A DNA stretch of 64,000 nt from contig JAQMRL010000011.1 of the NCBI GenBank assembly GCA_035578175.1, positions 5,095,501 through 5,159,500 of the forward strand, in the 5' to 3' direction. Numbering within the stretch: position 1 is the first letter of the stretch; each line of letters opens with the position of its first letter. This DNA is from Catonia carolina (Eukaryota; Arthropoda; Insecta; Hemiptera; Achilidae). A program made the translations under genes and the position numbers. The notes under the pieces are model-generated. The model did no database searches, had not been told where the DNA came from, and worked only from the letters and a program-made list of their open reading frames with translations. This document shows, one piece after another, positions 57,655-64,000 of the stretch.

Positions 57655-59640
57655 ATTAAATATTACTAGCATAGTAGACCCGTGCAAATAAATTCGCACA
57701 GTGTTCTTAGTTTCAAACCCTATCATTAAATAAATGATTTAAGTTAACAACAAACTTAACCGTTCTTAAAAGAAAGGTCGGAAACTACTAAAGCACAGTA
57801 GTACGATAGTTTCATTTTGAACAGAACTGTTTTAAATTAAAACTTTAAATAGAACATCGTTAACAAATGTCTAATACAGACTGAGTGTGTTGTTAGATGA
57901 CACATATCCTGTATGTTTATGGAATATGGCTATGGAGGGGTAAATGTGGGAGAACCACATTAATTTACGCTGCATTACCTCTACAATGTAAACGAATTTT
58001 ACTCTTTTAAATTTCGTAAAATGAAGCTTATATTAGAATGAATTTCAAGTTTAGAACTTTTGGGAACATTAGTAAAGAATAGTCTTAAAAATCATGAAAA
58101 AATTATAAAAATCCGTTTGGAAGAACTCTGTATTTAGAAGTTAATGCACTTGTATCCCCATTCTCAGAGCTCAAATTATCTTGCCAATATTCTATTACTG
58201 TCAATTAAAAATATAATTTTATAATATTAATGAATTTTTTAATTGTGTTGTTCTATCATTTAATTATTTCTTAATCTGCTTTGTTTTTCATTAGTGAAAG
58301 TGCTAACTTTTTATTGGACAATGTATTAAATTAATTTGTGAATATTAACACTGAAAGCTATTATCAATATAATTGAAATCAATTATTTTCTTATATTTGG
58401 CTCTCCTGGTCAATTTGTATTGTGTTTCTTCCACTACAAGCAAACGCCTGGTCAATCTCCTATTTGCGTTTTCTACAGTAGTATAACCTTCCAATTTTCT
58501 ACTCCAAAATTCTTTTAACTTGTAATATTTTATGAAATTATTTTACTTAACAATAAATTCCTAATATTTTATTAATATTAATTTTATAAAATTGAAAATG
58601 AAATTACAAAATATATATTAAGGACAACATATTTTCTATATATAACAGATAGCAATATTGTTCTGACAAAAAATGTATTATGATATATAGGTAAAATGTC
58701 CTTTGATTTATACATTAATTACCTCTGTTCATAGTTCAAAAATAAGTATTTTCGTAGAATAAACTAAAAAGCAATAGTTCCCTTTAGGGTTGTACTTTTA
58801 CTCTAAATACAATTGCAGAGTTTGTTTTGCGCAGTATTTCTCTCGTTCACTTAAAGTTGAACGTGCTTGGGATCAAATTATGGAGAGACAGTATTTTTAA
58901 TAAATTGTAACTCCCTTGCGATAGTTGCTCAGCGAGTGAAATTTCATGGAATACTCTCTTCTCACCCGTAAATTTGTAATATCTTACTTTCTTAACCATT
59001 GGCAAGCATCATGGATAAAGTAAAATTTGATTATTCAAGAGCATTTTTATTTTTATTCTCAGACATTCTTTACATTAATAATGTTTTATTCATTACCATG
59101 CAAAAGTAATGTAAAACAAAGATCTGGTTATTTTATTGAATAATTTCTGTACTAAACTATTCAATGCTGAGCAATTATGAGGTATCTCTCCTATCGGGCT
59201 GATTACTCATGCAGGTGTTCTCCACTTGCTTTATGTAGGCCTACAACTTATGTTCTAACGTTTTTTGTGATTTATTTTATTTGCGACTTATACATGAATT
59301 TATGTTTGCTAATAACATAAAAATAAACAATTGAATGTGTTTTTAGGTTTATTTTTGCCTGTTATAATAAATGTATTTCTTGTTTTAATTTTTCTATTTA
59401 AAATTACGATTTACGCGTAATTTCTTATATTATTTTAAACAAAAAATAATATACTTTTAAAGTAAATCTAAAAGTGCAAGCTATTTTGAATCGATACCTG
59501 CAAATATACTATTTTCACGCCTTCAACTGTACCCTGAAAACCCGTTAAAAATACTGAACGAGTATACTATACGAGGGTAGAAGATCGTACGACAAAAATT
59601 CAAAAACGAACTGCACTGTTACAAAGAAAAAACCTTTCTG
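57655..59640. other. AT-rich stretch without recognised features
   Basis: Nothing supportable was found. Confidence 0.5.
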
Positions 59641-59679
59641 AAGGATATACAATAATAGCAACAAACTGATAACCGACAG

Positions 59680-60000
59680 GCGGTGTCCCTCCGGAATTAC
59701 TTAAAATGATAACAAAACAGAACCCGCCAGGTGATACGGCAGCCTGGTGGTAACACATACCCATGACCCGGTAGGCGAGTCTCTAGCATTGAATGTGTTA
59801 ATCAGGAAAGAGATCCGCTGCAGGGGTATGATTTCATTCTCGAACTCAAACTCTGGACTCAAACTTCACCACCATGATAACATTAAAGCAATCCAGCTAC
59901 TTGACAATGATGATCTGGTGCAAATGGTGAAAAGAAAGAAACTATTTGATCTTGTGTCAGTGTTTGAAAGCAGAACAGTGTTAGTCCACGATTAGAATTA
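59680..60000 (+). other. Less AT-rich patch with an 82-codon ORF of unknown nature
   Basis: The ORF at 59747-59995 has a coding-like second half (NIKAIQLLDNDDLVQMVKRK then KLFDLVSVFES). There is no acceptor directly upstream and no motif known to me. It may be a relic of a transposon or of a host exon. Confidence 0.25.
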
Positions 60001-60464
60001 ATGTTAAATTTAAGTGCACAATAAAAGTGTAACGTAAAAATAATGTATTATATTAAATTTAGTACCGTGGTTCTGCTTAGCATCTCCGTAGTAATATTGT
60101 CAATCAGTAGTTTAAGTTAGAATAAAATTACTCATTATAAAAAGTCTTAACTACTGGAGCGTAATACACGTATATAAAAAAAAGAATTCTAAACGTAGTG
60201 TTAAAAATTTGGTAAATGTAGGCCTATAGATAAAAGTTTTTTCAAATTAAAAATTGCTATAAAAATTGCCTATTGCTAATAAAAAAAAAAATTGGTATTT
60301 TTTACATTGGCAAGATAAAATCGTGTGAGTGTTTTAGATCATATGTTTTTGTTTATTAACAGTAACACTTTTGAACGTTCAGTACTTCATTATTATTATG
60401 TTTAACTTTCTTTTTTCTAAACAGATTAGTTAGGCTACGTTTATTAATTGATTTGAAGTTTCTT

Positions 60465-60890
60465 TTTCTTCTTTAGGTGCTTATCCGTTCCAGATATTAG
60501 CCACCAAATAGATAATTTGAAATTTATCCACTGCTGCTCGAAATAGTTGTATTGTCGTTTTTGAGTACCAGTTTCTCAGATTTTTCAACCAGGAAATACG
60601 TCTTCTCCCCACCAGCTTCCTTGCAATATAGATTGCAGCAAGCCATATCTTTTCTCGTTGCGTATTATATGACCAAATACTGAAGCTTGCGAATCATTAT
60701 CGTGTTCATGACTTCTTTTGATTGATGCATGATTCTCAATACCTACTCATTAGAGACGCGATCCATCCAGGAGATTCTGAGCATCCTTCTGTAGAGCCAC
60801 ATCTCAAAAGCTTCAAGTCTTTTATTAATGAAATCATTAAGCGTCCAAGAATCGACGCCTTAAAACAGAACCGAGAATTTAGAGTTTAAC
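60465..60890 (-). pseudogene. RTE-like LINE C-terminal relic, minus strand
   Basis: The minus strand reads MLRISWMDRVSNE, MHQSKEVMNTIMIRKLQYL, KLVGRRRISWLKNLRNWYSK and a TAA near 60,470, followed by an AAG-rich tail. Each block matches the C-terminus of the 52-55 kb element (ILRISWVDRVRNEEV, LEYFGHVMRH, GRRRTSWLRNLHEWYHK). It is 5'-truncated with stops between the blocks. Confidence 0.8.
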
Positions 60891-60939
60891 TAGGATACAA
60901 TTCTATCAATAATTACAACAGTGAATTTTGTTTCCATTA

Positions 60940-61500
60940 GAGCTCTTACGCACCAATACTGCTAAAAAACCCTTTCTCGCTGCTACCCAGCAGCGTTGCT
61001 GTGAAACTCAACTCGAGTACCCTCATTATGCATTATGGACTCAGATGAAGCAGTTCTTGATTTGGCTCTTTTGATAAAACAGAAGTATAAACGGCGAAGA
61101 CAAAGGAAATATTGGATACATCCTTTTTTACGTTCTAGAGCAATAAGTGGCCACTTTAATACACTCACTAAAATTTTCACATATTTTTCTTCACGCTTTC
61201 CTTTTTTACAGTTCTATTACTGTAATTGGCAGATATCGAATCCCACAGTACTGGGTGGGATTCGATCTTTGTAATGAAAACTTCAGCGTCGAAAGGCATC
61301 GCTGTTTACTTCAGTACAACCGTTTCAGTTGTAACTGGAGTGATCGGTACAATCTCTCGGTAGCCCTGCTTCCGCTTTGGTGAGCAACGCTTTGGTGAGG
61401 GTCGCAATCGCATTGGTGTGTAGTTTTAGTATTTAAATACATTGAAATTGGATGCACGCTGTAGCAGCGCTACTAAGCAGCATTGGTGTGCAAGAGGTCT
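60940..61500 (+). mobile_element. Deleted PIF/Harbinger element
   Basis: Inverted ends GAGCTCTTACGCACCAATAC and the complement of GACCTCTTGCACACCAATGC are flanked by TTA (60937-60939, 61501-61503), the 3-bp duplication expected for Harbinger. The 561-bp copy retains only the start of the transposase. Confidence 0.75.
61035..61274 (+). pseudogene. HARBI1-type transposase N-terminal fragment
   Basis: The ORF begins MDSDEAVLDLALLIKQKYKR, followed by RRQRKYWIHPFLRSR and GHFNTLTK. The Arg-rich run before Y-W-[IV]-H-P and the following F..L region are characteristic of the N-terminus of Harbinger nucleases. The catalytic domain is deleted; after about residue 50 the sequence no longer resembles the family. 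Confidence 0.65.
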
Positions 61501-61509
61501 TAGCCTCAG

Positions 61510-62375
61510 CAATAAGTTGAGTCATAAAATATTTCGTGGTTGAAATGTCATTTCAATTTTTTCTAATCCAAGTAGAGTATAAAGTTTAATGAAAATTAAA
61601 ACGAGAATTATTAAATTTTCTGGTGTGTAAAATAAAATTATGAAGATTTAAAGTGATTGATAAACATATTTAAAATAATAATATTATGAAATCATTTACA
61701 TTGTTATTTTTGGACGTTCATTAGCATATTATATAATAAGAAATAACAGGTTAGACCATTCTAGACGGACAGCAAGATTGATCGTTACGTTAAATTCAAC
61801 TGACATAAAATGATTATCTTCTATCATTCTTGAAAGGCCAATCATTTCTGTTTTTTTATTTTATTTCTTTTTATAAAATCATTCTCTGATTCTTTCGGCC
61901 GAAGAGTTTTCAGTCACGTTATGTTATGTTAGGTACGGATCTGAAACGTAGCCTTTCTGATGCCGTCGTTTAAACTCTAATCATTTTTTCAATTTTAAGC
62001 TGTTAACTTCAACGCGGTTTTCTCCATCGTTTAATGTCTGTACCTAATAGTGACCTTAAGCATTTACTTTGTGAAAATTATGGTTTTGAACAATACAAGT
62101 TTTTAATAGCATTTTTATTCTTCAGATTAACCGATGTGAATTTTATTTCTAAAAGATTTTTAGCGCCGTATTCATCGAGATTTTTTCTTTTATTATTTCA
62201 TTTCATATCAATCTTCTGCTCTCTAATAGATGATACTTACTGTAATATTGTTACATGTTTTTGTACTTTGCCGACGTTATGACTTAGAAAAATAATTACT
62301 TAATGTATTGTTAAACTACAGCATTGTGTTCCGAGTAAATAATTGCGTAAGTCAATTAGTTTTGATGTGTTATTG
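61510..62375. other. AT-rich stretch without recognised features
   Basis: An 82-codon hydrophobic ORF at 62034-62282 is unsupported. Confidence 0.45.
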
Positions 62376-62379
62376 TTTA

Positions 62380-62645
62380 AGTCATCAGCAGAAAGGCTGG
62401 TTTGAACCTCTAGAGGCTTTAATAAGTAAAACTAGGAGTTAGGTGAGTTACCATGCCTTCCTCACAGGGTGGAAAAGTATGCTTATCAGAATGCTCAGGA
62501 CCTCCAAAAAGCACTTACTTTCCACCCTGCAAATGACACCTTCACTTCGTTCACCACAGGGTCTGGTTGTATAATGAAATTCATTATTCTCAGAGGAGGT
62601 AATTGTGACTAGTGTCTTTAACACCTCTACCTCTTCTGTTCTTAG
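62380..62645 (+). repeat. Family A copy, 3'-truncated
   Basis: The head through the cacctctacctcttctgttc block is present; the tail is lost. Confidence 0.8.
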
Positions 62646-62754
62646 CTTTTTCAGTACAACGTTCGTAAAACAGGACGTCAATATATTTTACGGCGTGACA
62701 ACATCCGGTTTACCGGACACCCGTAATTTATGCATAAAGTGCCAACGTCTAGAC

Positions 62755-62937
62755 TAATTTTTTCTTACGTAAGGCTATAAATCTAGTTTTAGACCATTTG
62801 ACGTGACAGGAGTTTCTGATTGAAGCTCTTTTTGCAGCCCACAATCTCAGCATGCGTTTACTGTAGTTAATGTTCTCCTTTCTTCTATCCATCCCCTGTT
62901 CTGTTTTGACAGATTTTAAAAACGTAGTATCAAACAT
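62755..62937 (-). pseudogene. Coding-like relic shared with 4.2 kb
   Basis: A minus-strand ORF (62937-62749) contains RRKENINYSKRMLRLWAAKR and HVKWSKTRFIALRKK, related to the relic at 4,180-4,300. Probably a conserved part of an unidentified transposon. Confidence 0.4.
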
Positions 62938-63189
62938 TTTTATCTGCTCTCACATTTTAAACTTATATGTAAATTTTCATTAATTTGGGGCCTAATACTT
63001 GAAGCAAAACAGTAGGTACTGTTTGAGTATTTAATTTGGAGGGACCAAGTACATCCACGGAAAAATCTCGGTCAAAATGGCAAAAATACGATTGATAATA
63101 CTTCTTTTGTATCAATATCATCTATTTTTGGATGTAGGCATTCCCTGTTCTGCGTTATTCCTGTCCAATTAAATCTGGCCTCAGTTTTG

Positions 63190-63445
63190 AGTCATCTCTC
63201 CACCGTGTTTGTGAACTACCACTATTCCTCTTTCCCAGCCAGGGCCTCCACTGCTGAACCACCTTGTTCCATTGATCATCCATCTTTCTTATTGTATGTC
63301 CGGCTTATCGCCATTTCAATGACGCCACATAGTCTTGTAAGCCCACTAATCCAGCCCTTTGCCAAATATTCTCATTTCTTACTAGGTCTTCTAATTTTAT
63401 ATTAAGCATCATTCTTTCCATCGATTTTTGTGTTTTGGCCAAGCT
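63190..63445 (-). pseudogene. LINE polymerase C-terminal relic, minus strand
   Basis: The minus strand reads MMLNIKLEDLVRNENIWQRA, GLQDYVASLKWR, stop, AGHTIRKMDDQWNKVVQQWR and PWLGKR. This matches the LKW.WAGH.AR..D.RW...V..WRP..GKR terminus common in LINE polymerases of insects. Confidence 0.75.
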
Positions 63446-63944
63446 CTCCATCATACCTTTTGTAAAGGACCATGTTTGTGTGCGGAGTGTATGAAAAACA
63501 GGAAGTACAAACTGATCTTAGTCTAAGATCAGCTGTTCTGCTGTTCTTAATCCAAGGGAATTTTCTGATGCTTCAGGATTTTACTTCGCATTTCGGAAGC
63601 ATAACACGCTGATCTTTTAATTGTGATGTTACGTGATAAAATACATTAGTTAAAAGGAACAAATGTTTATGACAGATACATCAGATAATCTTGATTTTAA
63701 AGGGTTCTTATTGATCACTTCCATTAATGGTTTTAATTTTTGATACTGACGAATAAACAAAAATATAGATTAAACTGTTTATTAATGAATAATAAATTCA
63801 AAGTAAGACGTTGAAAAGATATCATTAAACATAATTTTGTCATTAATATTAATTACAGAAAAATGAAAAAATATTATTACAATGAATAAAAGAGAAGTTG
63901 CTATAGAGAATGATATTGAAACGGTATAAATTGATACATTTAAA

Positions 63945-64000
63945 AAGATAGCCGCTCTAGTGACAATGTAGTGGGTTCCATTCTCTCACGCAATGTGCCG
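63945..64000 (+). repeat. Possible SINE head cut by the window end
   Basis: tagccgctctagtgacaatg followed by gtgggttccattctc resembles degraded A and B boxes. Confidence 0.3.

Overview
The window looks like gene-poor, AT-rich nuclear DNA of an insect, probably hemimetabolous and perhaps hemipteran. This rests on the transposon set (several mariner families, jockey-like and RTE-like LINEs, tRNA-derived SINEs), on the frequent TAGGCCTA motif, and on spliced-gene signals (GT/AG introns, TATA box, AATAAA). Species is inference only. No bacterial or organellar features and no true tRNA or rRNA genes were seen.

Layout. 1-9,600: AT-rich DNA with tRNA-derived SINEs, one copy of a ~400-bp dispersed repeat (family A here), a fold-back element (6.39-6.81 kb), a rearranged mariner (7.17-8.10 kb) and a 5'-truncated jockey-like LINE (8.94-9.60 kb). 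9,623-29,548: one 19.9-kb unit bounded by matching inverted ends (5'-AGTAGAGG, CCTCTACT-3') with AATAAT on both sides. Its arms are built of ~290-bp palindromic modules. The interior holds minisatellites, a 641-bp tandem array, older repeats and one unusual minus-strand spliced gene cluster (21.75-25.20 kb). The cluster has a TATA/initiator promoter, a 64-nt leader, Thr/Pro-rich duplicated exons, a short Arg-tailed reading frame and a visibly GC-rich 378-codon terminal exon that I cannot assign to a known family. 29.9-32.0 kb: a decayed jockey-like LINE. 32-51 kb: mostly AT-rich DNA with a near-perfect palindromic mariner (36.3-37.3 kb), a perfect-looking hairpin (38 kb), a rearranged mariner inside a family A copy (39.7-40.4 kb), and LINE relics, one with a clear target duplication. 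51.9-55.3 kb: a nearly intact RTE-type LINE with one in-frame stop. 55.9-57.65 kb: a complete SINE and a full-length but broken mariner. 57.7-64 kb: AT-rich DNA, LINE relics and a deleted Harbinger copy.

The most interesting object is the 19.9-kb inverted-repeat element. Its size, AG termini and apparent 6-bp target duplication recall Maverick/Polinton elements, but no polymerase B, integrase, ATPase or capsid gene is visible. The only protein-coding candidate is the spliced cluster near its right arm, whose coding exons each carry an ATG within six bases of their splice acceptor.
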